Counted from the first letter of the stretch, positions 26,281-36,105 are shown. The stretch is DNA of 64,000 nt from Acidobacteriota bacterium (GCA_019639235.1 JAHBSG010000008.1:1-64000), one strand, 5' to 3'. Program-made: numbers and translations. Notes: generated by a model from the sequence alone, not told the origin.

Positions 26281-29200
26281 ATGCGCAAGATCGTTCTTTT
26301 GGTGTTTTTGTGTTTGGCGGCGGCGGCCGGGGCGTTTGGCCAGGACCTGGATGATGTTGTCATCTCCGGGCGGGTGGTCGATACGAATGGCCAGGCGATC
26401 GCCGGTGCAACGGTAACCGCCCGGCAGACCGCGACCGGACAGGAGCGGACGGCGACCACAAATTCCGATGGCCGTTACCGGCTGATAGAGCTCCCGCCCG
26501 GGCCTTATACGATAAGGTTTTCGGCCACGGGCTTCGGGGCAAAGGAGCGGGTCGAGCTAAACACCATCTCGGGCCAGAGCCTCCAGCTTGATATCGATCT
26601 TTCGCCGGCAGATGTCCAGGCCGAGACCACCGTAACCGTAACCGATGAAGATGCACCCGTAATTGATACAACGCGGACAATTGTCGGCGGAACGATAGAG
26701 CAACGTGAGATCGAGGAACTGCCAAATACTACCCGCGACGGATTGGACCTTGTCCTGACACTCGGCGGAGTTACCGAAGAGCCGCTTTCCAATCGCGACC
26801 TCTCATTTGATAAGGGCGGCCGTACGGAATCAGCCCCGAGCAGCGGATTGATCGAGGGCGGCGTCTTTGCCCTCTCCGGCGGTGCCGCTTATTCAAACAA
26901 CATCACCATCGACGGGCTTGATAACAACGATGACCGCGTTGCCGGTATCCGTTTTCAACCTTCGGTCGAGAATATCGCCGAGGTTCAGGTCGTTACCAAT
27001 CAATTCTCCGCCGAGTATGGACGCGCCTCGGGCGGCCGCGTAAATATCCGCACGCGTGCCGGTTCGCGGCGGTTTGCCGGAAGGCTCTTTTACTTCTTTT
27101 CGGATGAAAGCCTCAACGCAAATACCTGGAGCAATAACCGACGCGGCGTTGCCCGGTTCCCGTTTCAGCAGCACATCCCCGGTTTCACATTCGGCGGGCC
27201 GGTCCCGGTCGGTTACTTTAAGAACAAGACAAGCTTCTTTACGTCCTATGAATATGACTACATATTCGATTCGACCATAACCGATACTTACATCCCGATC
27301 GCGACCAATCCGGCCTTTCCGCTCCCGACGCCGAATTCGGGCGAGATAATTACGGATTTCGGCTCGCAGCTCGGAAGATTCATCGATGGCTCGGACACCC
27401 CGCGAAAGCAGCACCGCTTTACCGCCCGCGGCGACCATAATTTCAACGCCAATCATTCGATCACGGTCAGCTATCAATACGGCAAGACGAACGACCTCCG
27501 GCAGTTCAACGGCGGAAACCGCCTTGCCGAGTCGCTGATCGGACGCCGGACCGAAACTCAGGCGATCAATGGCACCTATAATTGGGTGGTCAGCTCCAAG
27601 GCCGTAAATCAATTCCGCTTTCAGTATTCTCAGCTCAAGCCGGACTTTCAGGCGGTCGGGCAATTCGTAAATCCGGTCGTGCTGATCAGCTTCCGCGAAC
27701 CCGGATTGAGCTTTAATACGACGCTTGTCGCCGGTTCATCAACTCTTGGGACCTCTGCGCGCGATGAGGGCCGCTGGCAGTTTCAGGATACTTTCACCTA
27801 CGTTGCCGGAAATCATTCGCTGCGTTTCGGTTTTGATGTTCAGCGGGTCGATTCGACCTTTATCGACCTTAATGACGCGACCGGAACGTTCAACTTTGCC
27901 GATCCGCTTGCGGCGACAACAGTCCCGCAGTGTTTGACCGATCCGACACAACCGCCGGGGCCGACCAATCCGCGCATCCGCGGCGGTGTGAATACTTTTC
28001 CGCGGAGCTGCGTTGTCCGCTACCGGCACAACTTCTTTACAGATTCCAATGTCGTAAATACTTACACCGGGCTATTCTTTCAGGACGATTGGCGGCTCCG
28101 GAATAACCTTACGCTCAATTTCGGCCTTCGCTGGGAACGCGAGACCGTTATCGAGGACGATAACAACTTCGGCCCGCGTGTCGGACTTGCCTGGTCGCCC
28201 TTCAAAAATGGAAAAGGCGTTGTCAGATTTGGTGCCGGCATCTTCTATAACCGCGTCCTGCTCCGGACGGTCGATGATTACCGCCGCGGTTTGAACGAGA
28301 TCATCTTTGATACGAACCGGGTGACCTCGACCGGCGGTGCCCGCGATGTTTACCTAGCGGCACTCAGCAATCAGTTTCCGCAAACGCTCACGCCGGACAG
28401 CCCGCTCATCCAGCAATATATCGCGGCGGGTCTGAACAACAACAGCTTCTTCCGAAGCCTTGATGAGAACATCAAGATCCCAGAAAGCTATCAATTTAAC
28501 TTCGGGTTCGAACGCGAGATCGGAAAGGGCTTTGTCGCCGAGGCAAATTTCACTCTGAACAAGACCATCCGCCTCTGGAGGGAGATAAATACAAACGCGC
28601 CGATCATTCCGCAGGGCTTTTCGGACCTTGCCGACTATCTCGCCCGCGGCATCACGACCGGGAATATCAGGTTCGAGTTTGCGGGGCTGACCGCTCCGGA
28701 TTCGCGGACGGATGCCGGCGTAACTTACTACAACCTGAACAGCCAGAATCGCTCGACCTCGTCATCGACCCCCTACGGACGTGCGCTTGTTATTGCCGAT
28801 TCGCTCCGGCCGTTTCCGCAGTTTGGGCAGACGGAACAGGTCGGTTCGATGGGAGCCAGTTGGTACCGCGGGCTTATTCTTGAGGTGCGGCGGCGTTATC
28901 GGCAGCTCGGGATGGGCTTCGGCGGTTCGCTCCGTGCGGCCTACACCCTCTCTTATCTTGATGACGACGGAATTGTAAATACTTCGTCGGCGCAAACGCC
29001 CGGTGACTTTGGGGCGGAATGGTCGCGGAGCTTGCTTGACCGCCGGCATCGCTTTGCTCTTTCCGGAACCTTCGATACTCCGTGGTGGTTCGGCAAATTG
29101 CGGTTCTCGCCGATCCTAAGGGTCGGCTCAAGTGCTCCGTTCAATATCTCGAACGGCGGACAGACCGCTGACGACCGCAACCTTGATGACGTAAACTCGG

Positions 29201-29598
29201 ATCGGCCCGATTTCAGCGGAAATATCCGCGACATCGTTTGGCGCGACGTCAACGACCCGGTTCCGGTAGATCTGGCCCGCCAGTTCTCATTGGCACCGAT
29301 CGGACGCGGCGGAAACCTGCCGAGAAATGCCGGCACGGGCCCGGCACAGTTCATCTTCGACATAAATGTCTCCCGCGAGTGGCGGTTCGGCGAGCGGATG
29401 AGGCTGAGGCCGCAGATCGAGTTCAATAATGTCCTCAATGCTGCTGTTTTCAGCTTCGGGGCGGAGTTCATCAACTTCGAGGCCGTTTCGGCAAACCCGA
29501 CGCCGGCTCAACTTGAAGAGTTGCGGACTGGATTCCTTGTCCCGACGCGTGCATATCGGCCGCGGCAGATAAGGGTCGGTATCAGGTTCGATTTTTAG
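26281..29598 (+). CDS. TonB-dependent receptor with carboxypeptidase-regulatory domain (Oar-like)
   Basis: The 1105-residue outer-membrane protein begins with a signal peptide (ending GAFGQ). A CarboxypepD_reg (Ig-like) domain follows at about residues 25-115 (ISGRVVDTNGQAIAGATV, TNSDGRYRLIELPPGPYTI). The plug-like segment contains IEELPNTTRDGLDLVLTLGG, the ITIDGLDNND motif and EYGRASGG. The beta-barrel follows and ends with the aromatic C-terminus VGIRFDF. This is the Oar/acidobacterial type, often specific for proteins or large glycans, with the substrate unknown. AGAAGG lies 10 bases before ATG. The gene starts the region just beyond the defence island and ends at a bidirectional terminator. 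Confidence 0.93.
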   Translation: MRKIVLLVFLCLAAAAGAFGQDLDDVVISGRVVDTNGQAIAGATVTARQTATGQERTATTNSDGRYRLIELPPGPYTIRFSATGFGAKERVELNTISGQSLQLDIDLSPADVQAETTVTVTDEDAPVIDTTRTIVGGTIEQREIEELPNTTRDGLDLVLTLGGVTEEPLSNRDLSFDKGGRTESAPSSGLIEGGVFALSGGAAYSNNITIDGLDNNDDRVAGIRFQPSVENIAEVQVVTNQFSAEYGRASGGRVNIRTRAGSRRFAGRLFYFFSDESLNANTWSNNRRGVARFPFQQHIPGFTFGGPVPVGYFKNKTSFFTSYEYDYIFDSTITDTYIPIATNPAFPLPTPNSGEIITDFGSQLGRFIDGSDTPRKQHRFTARGDHNFNANHSITVSYQYGKTNDLRQFNGGNRLAESLIGRRTETQAINGTYNWVVSSKAVNQFRFQYSQLKPDFQAVGQFVNPVVLISFREPGLSFNTTLVAGSSTLGTSARDEGRWQFQDTFTYVAGNHSLRFGFDVQRVDSTFIDLNDATGTFNFADPLAATTVPQCLTDPTQPPGPTNPRIRGGVNTFPRSCVVRYRHNFFTDSNVVNTYTGLFFQDDWRLRNNLTLNFGLRWERETVIEDDNNFGPRVGLAWSPFKNGKGVVRFGAGIFYNRVLLRTVDDYRRGLNEIIFDTNRVTSTGGARDVYLAALSNQFPQTLTPDSPLIQQYIAAGLNNNSFFRSLDENIKIPESYQFNFGFEREIGKGFVAEANFTLNKTIRLWREINTNAPIIPQGFSDLADYLARGITTGNIRFEFAGLTAPDSRTDAGVTYYNLNSQNRSTSSSTPYGRALVIADSLRPFPQFGQTEQVGSMGASWYRGLILEVRRRYRQLGMGFGGSLRAAYTLSYLDDDGIVNTSSAQTPGDFGAEWSRSLLDRRHRFALSGTFDTPWWFGKLRFSPILRVGSSAPFNISNGGQTADDRNLDDVNSDRPDFSGNIRDIVWRDVNDPVPVDLARQFSLAPIGRGGNLPRNAGTGPAQFIFDINVSREWRFGERMRLRPQIEFNNVLNAAVFSFGAEFINFEAVSANPTPAQLEELRTGFLVPTRAYRPRQIRVGIRFDF

Positions 29599-29623
29599 GG
29601 ATCGGACATCGGTAAACAAAAAA

Positions 29624-29652
29624 AGAGGCGGCTTTCGGGCCGCCTCTAGTTT
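29624..29652. terminator. bidirectional Rho-independent terminator between the TonB-receptor gene and ribA
   Basis: A perfect 9-base stem AGAGGCGGC / GCCGCCTCT with loop TTTCGG is flanked by an A-rich tract on the left (T tract for minus-strand ribA) and AGTTTT on the right (for the plus-strand receptor). It sits between convergent genes. Confidence 0.88.
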
Positions 29653-29682
29653 TGGCAAGTGCAGTTACTACACCAGGAGGTA

Positions 29683-30342
29683 CTAAATATTCTGTGTGAC
29701 GAGGTTAAGGAAGTGCCCCATCTGGAATTTCTTAACGCTCAGGTACTTTTCGGTATGTTCCGAAGGTTCAAATTCGATCGGGACACGCTCAACCACCTCA
29801 AGCCCGCCGTCGCGCATCGCCTGGATCTTCTCGGGGTTGTTGGTGAGGGCCTTCACCTTTGTAAATCCGAGATCGCGAAGTATCTCAACGCATTGCCCGT
29901 ACTGGCGAAGGTCGACATCAAGCCCAAGCATCAGATTTGCTTCGATCGTATCGGCTCCCTTGTCCTGCAGGGAGTATGCCTTGATCTTGTTGATGATCCC
30001 AATTCCCCGGCCTTCCTGATGCTGATAAACGACCGCCCCGCGGCCCTCGGCGGCGATAGTTTTAAGTGCACGCTCGAGCTGCGGGCCGCAATCGCACTTT
30101 ACTGAGTGGAAAACATCGCCCGTAAGGCACTGCGAATGGATCCGGACCGGTGCCGGCCTGTCCGAGCTCTCGGCACCTTTGTAAACCACGACGAACTCTT
30201 CGTCCGAATCGAGCGAGCGGTAGCCCGCAATGCTGAAATTACCAAACTCGGTCGGAAGAAAGGCCTCGGCCTCTTTTCGGACGGTCGGAGCACCCGGAAA
30301 CGCCTTGTAACTTACTGTAGAAACGGAAGATTGCGTGATCAT
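29683..30342 (-). CDS. ribA: GTP cyclohydrolase II
   Basis: RibA opens GTP to 2,5-diamino-6-ribosylamino-4-pyrimidinone 5'-phosphate, the first step of riboflavin synthesis. The 219-residue protein has the zinc Cys triad in the exact family spacing (Cys72, Cys83, Cys85 in [17 protein letters not shown]). It also has [10 protein letters not shown], with the catalytic Tyr and nucleophilic Arg region, and LTNNPEK. It is a stand-alone RibA, not fused to a RibB domain. The C-terminus is slightly divergent ([12 protein letters not shown]). No FMN riboswitch is seen upstream within about 140 bases, and no strong Shine-Dalgarno sequence precedes the start. Confidence 0.95.
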   Translation of the reverse strand: MITQSSVSTVSYKAFPGAPTVRKEAEAFLPTEFGNFSIAGYRSLDSDEEFVVVYKGAESSDRPAPVRIHSQCLTGDVFHSVKCDCGPQLERALKTIAAEGRGAVVYQHQEGRGIGIINKIKAYSLQDKGADTIEANLMLGLDVDLRQYGQCVEILRDLGFTKVKALTNNPEKIQAMRDGGLEVVERVPIEFEPSEHTEKYLSVKKFQMGHFLNLVTQNI

Positions 30343-30453
30343 AATTTTGCGGAACGACCAATTTATCTAACTAATTGCTACCGAAAAGGTTTTCGCTTGG
30401 CTCGGTGCTTCAGATTCATATCGGGCGGCCCGCCCCGACCGCTCAAAAACTTG

Positions 30454-30483
30454 CTGACAAGCCTTTTCGGGCTGTGCTAGAAT
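30454..30483 (+). promoter_or_regulatory. promoter CTGACA-N18-TAGAAT, predicting a leaderless mRNA
   Basis: The -35-like CTGACA (30454-30459) and the -10-like TAGAAT (30478-30483) each differ from consensus at one base. The ATG at 30489 begins six bases after the -10, where transcription itself should begin, and no ribosome binding site is present. Confidence 0.6.
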
Positions 30484-30488
30484 AAACA

Positions 30489-31277
30489 ATGTTGAACCCG
30501 CCGGGTTTCCCTCCTAAAATGAGCCAGATGTTAGACACAAAGGTACCCTTCAACGAAGTTTCGATCGAGAGCGTCCTGCTCGATGCTGACCTCTTTGTTA
30601 AATACGCGTCGCCGGAAAAAGCATTCCAGCTTTTAAAGGAATCGATCGACCGAAGCCCGCGTTCCATCCCGCTGCGGGAAAAGATGCGCGATATCTGCGT
30701 TCAACAGAAGAATCTGAACGAGGCCGCAAGGCAATGCCTCGCACTCGTTACCTTATATATAAACCGCGAAGAATTTGACCACGCCTACGATCGCCTGCAG
30801 GAGGCAAAACTCCTTGATCCGCGCATTTCTGTGGCCCCGGGGCTTGATGCGATACGCAGGGCAAGAAGGCCGGACTTCGCAACTACCCGCGACAGGTCTC
30901 CGCAGAAGGTCCGGAAGGATACGACCTTTGCCGGGAACTTAGGATACGTCGGCATATTTGACGCGATCCAGGTCATCGAGAATGCAAAGATGACCGGCCT
31001 GCTGGTCCTCAAATCTGACCTGCATTTGGGCAGTGTTGCGTTCAATGAAGGGCAGATCGTCGATGCCGAGTGCAATGGCAGGAACGGCGTCAAGGCCTTT
31101 CGTGACCTTGTGGAACTTAATAGCGGAACGTTCGAGTTCTCGATCTCCGAAAGCGAGTTTCCGGTCGTGATTCAGATAACCAGCAACACCAATTTCCTCC
31201 TTGACGTCCTCACAGAGCTTGACCACGAGCGGGCCGAGCAGCAGGGCCTTCGCGACGTCAGCGCCGAGGTGATGTAA
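30489..31277 (+). CDS. TPR-like protein with C-terminal DUF4388 domain
   Basis: The 262-residue protein has a helical tetratricopeptide-like first half (residues ~30-110: EKAFQLLKESIDRSP, NLNEAARQCLALVTLY, EFDHAYDRLQEAKLLDP). A DUF4388 domain follows (residues ~145-250: FAGNLGYVGIFDAIQVIENAKMTG, LKSDLHLGSVAFNEGQIVDAEC, GTFEFSIS). DUF4388 (PATAN-type) domains occur in signalling proteins linked to gliding motility or type IV pili in myxobacteria and cyanobacteria, with no known catalysis. The start is supported by a promoter whose -10 lies six bases upstream, so translation would be leaderless; ATG 30519 is an alternative. It precedes smc by 75 bases. Confidence 0.82.
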   Translation: MLNPPGFPPKMSQMLDTKVPFNEVSIESVLLDADLFVKYASPEKAFQLLKESIDRSPRSIPLREKMRDICVQQKNLNEAARQCLALVTLYINREEFDHAYDRLQEAKLLDPRISVAPGLDAIRRARRPDFATTRDRSPQKVRKDTTFAGNLGYVGIFDAIQVIENAKMTGLLVLKSDLHLGSVAFNEGQIVDAECNGRNGVKAFRDLVELNSGTFEFSISESEFPVVIQITSNTNFLLDVLTELDHERAEQQGLRDVSAEVM

Positions 31278-31318
31278 GAACATCCAAGGGTTGACTAAAA
31301 AGCGGTCATACCCCAAAA

Positions 31319-31350
31319 TATAGTGCTACCCCAGACAGGCAAGCACTATA
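31319..31350. promoter_or_regulatory. perfect inverted repeat TATAGTGCT-N14-AGCACTATA before smc
   Basis: Two perfectly complementary 9-base arms end two bases before the smc ATG (31353), where a ribosome binding site would normally lie. A possible -35 TTGACT (31291-31296) lies upstream. It could be an operator at the smc promoter or an mRNA hairpin that limits translation. Confidence 0.55.
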
Positions 31351-31352
31351 GG

Positions 31353-34300
31353 ATGTTTAAGCTTCAACGCCTCGAGATAACAGGTTTTAAGTCATTTGCA
31401 GATCATACTGAGGTCGTTTTCACCGGAAACGGCATCACCGCGGTGGTCGGGCCGAACGGCTGCGGCAAGTCCAACGTGTCGGATGCGATCGCTTGGGTGC
31501 TCGGCGAACAGCGCGCGAAATCGCTCCGCGGTGCGGAGATGAAGGACGTCGTTTTCCAGGGCACAAAGAACCGCAAACCCTCGGGAATGGCGGAGGTCGT
31601 TCTTCATCTTGTCCGTGATGAGATGACATTCGATGCCGAGGACGACGAACTCGAAGAGATAGACGAAGCCCTTAGCAATATCGATGAGCTTGCCGTCGAT
31701 GTAGATGCGCTCGAAGATCCGGTCAGCGAAGCGGAACCGATCGATATCACGGCCGCCGAGGTCGCAGAGTCGATCAATGAGAACGGCTCCGAAAATGGTT
31801 TTCATGTAGGTGAGGCCGAGGTCGAGCAGGTTCAGGTTGCCGCCGCCGCGGCAACGGCTGCGGTTGGCACCGCACGAACGGTAAAAACAAAACGCCATTG
31901 GCGTCCGCGGTCGTTTGCTCTTGATTTTGCTCCTGGCGAAGCGGTTTCGGTCTCGCGGCGGCTTTATCTTTCGGGCGAGAGCGAATATCTGCTCAACGGC
32001 AAATCGTGCCGGCTCCGCGATATTCAGGACCTTTTTGCCGGGACCGGCCTTTCGGGTGCTCATTACGCGATCATCGAACAGGGAAGGATCGGCCAGATCC
32101 TCTCGGCAAAGCCGGCGGACCGCCGAAGCCTTATCGAAGAAGCTGCCGGGATCTCAAAATTCCGCACCCGGCAGCGGGCCGCAGAATCAAGGCTTGAGAG
32201 TGCCAAGACCAATCTCGGCCGCATCTCCGACATTGTTTCCGAAATAGAAAAGCAGGCCAATTCGCTGAGACGGCAGGCGGCAAAGACCCGGCGTTTTGTG
32301 GCACTTCAGGACGAGTTCCGTGTGCTGCTCCGTCAGCTATTTGCCGCGGAGGGTAAGCACCTGGCGACTGTGATCGAAGATCTTTCTGCCCAGTTGTCCG
32401 GCGCGGTCAAAAATGTAGAGGAATGTTCGCTCGCCGTAACCGCGCAAGAAGAATCCGTCCGGCAGGCGACCCAGCTTGCCCGAGATGCGGAAGAATCTCT
32501 GGCCGAGGTCCGAAGAAAGCAGTCGGAAGCCGCCCTGGAGCGTGACCGCGTTGAAAGGGAACGCCGTTACCAGGCGGAACAGATCGAAGAGCTTCGAAAC
32601 CGGATAAGCAACCTTAAGCGTGAGCTCGATGCGGCCGCCGAGCGGATGGAACTCGCTTCGTCGGAAAAAGAGCGGCTTGAAAAGGAAGAGGCTGCCGAGG
32701 GCGAACAGGCCGATGCCTCGCGGATGCTCCTTGCCGAAGCCGAGAAGAGTTATTCGGAGCTTGTGGAAGAGGTTCGGGGCATCGAGGCCGAACTTGAGGC
32801 AGAGCGGGCGGAGCTTATGCGGCATACGGCCGCCATCGAACGGCTTGGTGAGGTCGAGCGGCAACTGAATCATAACCTCGAGCGGCTTGCGGAGCGTGCA
32901 AAGGGACTTGAAATAGAGGAAGGCCGGGCGAAAAAAGCTCACGACGAGCATGTCCTTGAGGTCGAACGGCTTGTTGCGGAGATAACTTCCGAACGGGAAA
33001 AGCTCGCTCAATTCGAGAAAGAAAAAGAAGCTTTGGCCGCCGATGTCGCCGCCGCAAGGGAAACGCTTGCTCTCTCCGAGCAGGAATTTGCCGCGGCCGA
33101 GGGCGAAATGCTCCGGGCAAAGAACCGCTTGGAGACACTTGAGGAACTTGAGGATCGTCGGGCTGTTTATTCGCCTGAGATCCAGAGGCTTTTCTCGCAG
33201 CGGGCAGAGATCGGTGTTGAACCGCTCGGAGTTTTGGCCGATTTTCTGAACGTCGCCGAGAGTGCCGAAACCGCCGTCGAGAGCCTTTTCGGCCCGTACC
33301 TGCAAAGCGTGATTGTCAGTTCGGCGGAGGAAGCCGCGAAGATCGCAGAATGGTCGCGTCGCAGGGAAGCAGGCCGCGTAGCGATCCTTATTGCTCCGGG
33401 TATCGAGCCCGCAGGAACGAAGACGCCGAAGGCCGATAGTTCCGATATTTTGTCGGCACTTGGAGTGGAAGGCCGGTTGGCGGACATTCTGCGGGATGCT
33501 TTTCCACGTGAATCCTCAGCGAAGATCGTCGATGATCTTTCCTCGGTTACCGCGAAAGAAGGGATCGTTGTCGGCCGGAATGGCGATATTTTGATCGGTG
33601 GATCGCTCTATATCAGCGGCGTTAGGGCCGAGGGCGAAGAAGGCGATTCGCTGCTTGCATTCAAACGCGAGTTGGTGACGCTCGCCGAGCGGGTCGATGA
33701 ACTCGCGAGAACTGCTGACACGGCAAAGCAAAAGGCACAGAATGACCGTTCGGTCCTCGCAGAGGTTGAAGAAAAGACCGTTGACCTTCAATCCCTCGTG
33801 ATAAAGGTCGAGAGGCACTTGATCGCCCTTGAGCTTGAAGAAAAAACGGCTCGCCATGAGATCGAGCGGGCGGACCGCCATCGAAAGGTTGTTGAGGCAG
33901 AGATCGAACAGACGGCAAAGGAATCGGCGGAGACGCAAGGCCGGATCGATGAGGCGCTTGCAAACCGCCGATCTGCCGAAAGCCTGCTGGGCGAAGTGAC
34001 GACGAAGATCGAGGGGGTCAGTCTTCGGCTTTCGACGGCCCGGCAAAACGCCGAGATCGAAAATGCGACGCTCAATGACCGGCGAACGCTTGCCGCGACA
34101 TCAAGCGAACGCCGCCGTGCCGTTCAATCGGCTCTTAAGCGCATTGAGAATGAGCAAAAGGAGCTTGAGCTTCGAACGGGTACGCTCACCCGCGAGCTCG
34201 AAGAGGCGGAAAAGCGCTTGGTTGAGATCGGCGAGTCGCTTGAAACGACCGAGAGCCGTATTGCGGGAATGGGAACCGAGATCGAAGCAGAAGGATCGGA

Positions 34301-35183
34301 ACTTAATGCTGCGATCGCGGCGGTGACATCGGCCCGCGAAAATGCCGACGCGGCCTCCGGCCTTCTTGCCGAACGGAACCGTGCGGCCGGTGAAGCGATG
34401 AACGAAAGGGCCGCGATCGAAGTGCGGAGCGCCGAAGCTTCGACCCGGCTTGAGAACATTCGCGAGAATTGTGCTCAAGATCTGCATTGCTCTCTCGATG
34501 AACTTGTGGCGAGCGAGTCGATCGCCGAGGACTTTGAGCTTGATTCTGCACGAGGCCGGGCGGAAGAACTTCGCGAACGTCTTGATGGCTTCGGTGCGAT
34601 AAATATGCTGGCGGTCGAAGAACTTGCCGAAGCAGAAGAGCGGCTTCTTTTCCTTTCATCTCAGCGGCAAGACATCATCGAGAGCATTGCGTCCGCCGAG
34701 GAAGCTCTGCGCGAGATAAAGACTCGGTCGCGAGAACGGTTTGTGAAAGCCTTCGAGGCGATCAACAGCAACTTCAAAGAGTTCTTCTCGGAGCTCTTTG
34801 GCGGTGGAAGCGGCGAAATGACGCTTCTCGAATCAGATGATGTCCTCGAAGCGGGAATCGAGGTCGTCGCCCAGCCGCCGGGCAAGCGGCTCCAGAACAT
34901 TCTCTTGCTTTCGGGCGGGGAAAAGGCAATGACCGCCATTGCTTTGGTTATGGCGATATTCAAATACCGGCCTTCGCCGTTCTGCCTTCTCGACGAGGTC
35001 GATGCTCCGCTTGACGAAGCCAATGTCGGCCGATTCGTAAATAAGATCGCGGAGATGGCAGAAAAGACCCAGTTCATCGTCATTACACACAACAAACGGA
35101 CAATGGAGGCAGCACGGGCTCTTTATGGTGTAACGATGCAGGAGGCTGGTGTTTCCAAGGTTGTCTCCGTGCGGTTCGAATAA
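31353..35183 (+). CDS. smc: chromosome segregation protein SMC
   Basis: SMC is the ATPase of bacterial condensin. This protein of about 1276 residues begins MFKLQRLEITGFKSFADHTE and has Walker A GPNGCGKS (33-40). Two long Glu-rich coiled coils flank a hinge (around residues 625-770, ending in DILIGGSLYISG). The C-terminal head has signature LLSGGEKAM and Walker B LLDEVDAPLD, then ITHNKRTME. An upstream in-frame GTG (31323) is rejected because it lies inside an inverted repeat and adds no conserved sequence. Unusual: between EVVLHLVRD and SVSRRLYLSGESEY, where other SMCs have a short strand-loop, there is an insertion of about 100 acidic, low-complexity residues (31620-31920). Confidence 0.96.
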   Translation: MFKLQRLEITGFKSFADHTEVVFTGNGITAVVGPNGCGKSNVSDAIAWVLGEQRAKSLRGAEMKDVVFQGTKNRKPSGMAEVVLHLVRDEMTFDAEDDELEEIDEALSNIDELAVDVDALEDPVSEAEPIDITAAEVAESINENGSENGFHVGEAEVEQVQVAAAAATAAVGTARTVKTKRHWRPRSFALDFAPGEAVSVSRRLYLSGESEYLLNGKSCRLRDIQDLFAGTGLSGAHYAIIEQGRIGQILSAKPADRRSLIEEAAGISKFRTRQRAAESRLESAKTNLGRISDIVSEIEKQANSLRRQAAKTRRFVALQDEFRVLLRQLFAAEGKHLATVIEDLSAQLSGAVKNVEECSLAVTAQEESVRQATQLARDAEESLAEVRRKQSEAALERDRVERERRYQAEQIEELRNRISNLKRELDAAAERMELASSEKERLEKEEAAEGEQADASRMLLAEAEKSYSELVEEVRGIEAELEAERAELMRHTAAIERLGEVERQLNHNLERLAERAKGLEIEEGRAKKAHDEHVLEVERLVAEITSEREKLAQFEKEKEALAADVAAARETLALSEQEFAAAEGEMLRAKNRLETLEELEDRRAVYSPEIQRLFSQRAEIGVEPLGVLADFLNVAESAETAVESLFGPYLQSVIVSSAEEAAKIAEWSRRREAGRVAILIAPGIEPAGTKTPKADSSDILSALGVEGRLADILRDAFPRESSAKIVDDLSSVTAKEGIVVGRNGDILIGGSLYISGVRAEGEEGDSLLAFKRELVTLAERVDELARTADTAKQKAQNDRSVLAEVEEKTVDLQSLVIKVERHLIALELEEKTARHEIERADRHRKVVEAEIEQTAKESAETQGRIDEALANRRSAESLLGEVTTKIEGVSLRLSTARQNAEIENATLNDRRTLAATSSERRRAVQSALKRIENEQKELELRTGTLTRELEEAEKRLVEIGESLETTESRIAGMGTEIEAEGSELNAAIAAVTSARENADAASGLLAERNRAAGEAMNERAAIEVRSAEASTRLENIRENCAQDLHCSLDELVASESIAEDFELDSARGRAEELRERLDGFGAINMLAVEELAEAEERLLFLSSQRQDIIESIASAEEALREIKTRSRERFVKAFEAINSNFKEFFSELFGGGSGEMTLLESDDVLEAGIEVVAQPPGKRLQNILLLSGGEKAMTAIALVMAIFKYRPSPFCLLDEVDAPLDEANVGRFVNKIAEMAEKTQFIVITHNKRTMEAARALYGVTMQEAGVSKVVSVRFE

Positions 35184-35233
35184 CTATCAAACCAAATACC
35201 AACTCGCCGCATCGAAGACTCCTTTGATTGGTG

Positions 35234-35239
35234 TATAAT
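35234..35239 (+). promoter_or_regulatory. candidate -10 element TATAAT upstream of exported protein gene
   Basis: A perfect TATAAT lies 32 bases before the ATG at 35272. The -35 position is poorly matched. Confidence 0.35.
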
Positions 35240-35271
35240 CACGCTTTGTTTTCAAGGGGTTGACCGGAAAG

Positions 35272-36105
35272 ATGCTGACGAGAATTACGGCCATATCCAT
35301 CCTTCTTATTTCGCTCCTCTTCGCCGCGGGCGAGGCTGTCGGTCAAAAGCGAAATACGGCCAAGCGGAAGCCGACGGCCGTAAAAGCACAACAGCCGACG
35401 CCGGCTCCTTCCCCCGCGAGTGAGGTTGCAGAGAACACCGAAGAGCCCGTGCCGGTAAAGCGAAATGACCGTCCAAAGGGCAGTCCATCGGCGGAAACTC
35501 CTTCGGAAAAGCCCCAAACCAAGGCAACGGCCGTATACGAATACCTCTTTTTTCAACCTAACTTTGCGCTAAGCCGGGTTCTGGTTCGTCATAATGATCT
35601 CGGGAAGGGAACTGTCGAGTTCCTCCGGTCGGATCAGGATGAGCCGGTGACCGAGCCGATCGAGATCTCCGAGACGGCCCTCGCACGAATCAATGCGAGC
35701 CTGGCGGAACTCCGGTTTCTTGAATCGAGCGAATCATATCAGCACGAGAAGGATTTCTCGCACCTTGGGACAGTTAGAATAACTTATTCGAAGGGCGAAA
35801 GAAGCCGAACCGCCGAGTTCAATTGGACAGACAATCAATTTGCGAAGTCACTGGCCGGCGAATACCGAAAGGTAGCGAACCAATTCATTTGGCAGTTCGA
35901 TATGACCCTCGCACGTGAGAATCAGCCGTTGGAATCGCCGAAGCTAATTGCCCGGCTTGATACTTTCCTAAAACGAAACGAGATCTCGGACCCGGTGCAA
36001 ATGCTCCCTCTTCTAAATGAGCTTGCCAACGACGAGCGCTTGCCGCTGATCGCCCGCAACCACACGCTGCGCCTGATCGAGCAGATCAAGAAGAAAGCAA
36101 AATAG
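35272..36105 (+). CDS. exported protein of unknown function
   Basis: About 277 residues. A signal peptide (LTRITAISILLISLLFAAGEAVGQ) is followed by a Lys/Pro-rich low-complexity linker (~residues 25-75). A folded domain of about 190 residues (YEYLFFQPNFALSRVLVRH, GTVEFLRSDQDEPV, TVRITYSKGERS, FNWTDNQFAKSLAGEYRKV) ends in basic helices. The FNWTDN strand and the preceding pattern suggest a domain that measures or binds in the periplasm, but no family is recognised. An upstream TTG (35260) is an alternative start. The stop overlaps the aspS terminator hairpin; the genes are convergent. Confidence 0.72.
   Translation: MLTRITAISILLISLLFAAGEAVGQKRNTAKRKPTAVKAQQPTPAPSPASEVAENTEEPVPVKRNDRPKGSPSAETPSEKPQTKATAVYEYLFFQPNFALSRVLVRHNDLGKGTVEFLRSDQDEPVTEPIEISETALARINASLAELRFLESSESYQHEKDFSHLGTVRITYSKGERSRTAEFNWTDNQFAKSLAGEYRKVANQFIWQFDMTLARENQPLESPKLIARLDTFLKRNEISDPVQMLPLLNELANDERLPLIARNHTLRLIEQIKKKAK

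Noticed and set aside
30343..30488. FMN riboswitch before ribA
   Set aside because: The 146 bases upstream do not contain the conserved RFN-element segments; the promoter for the divergent DUF4388 gene fills part of it.
32337..33305. 322-residue open frame antisense to the SMC coiled coil
   Set aside because: The repetitive Glu/Ala codons of the coiled coil produce a long antisense frame; no ribosome binding site or domain.
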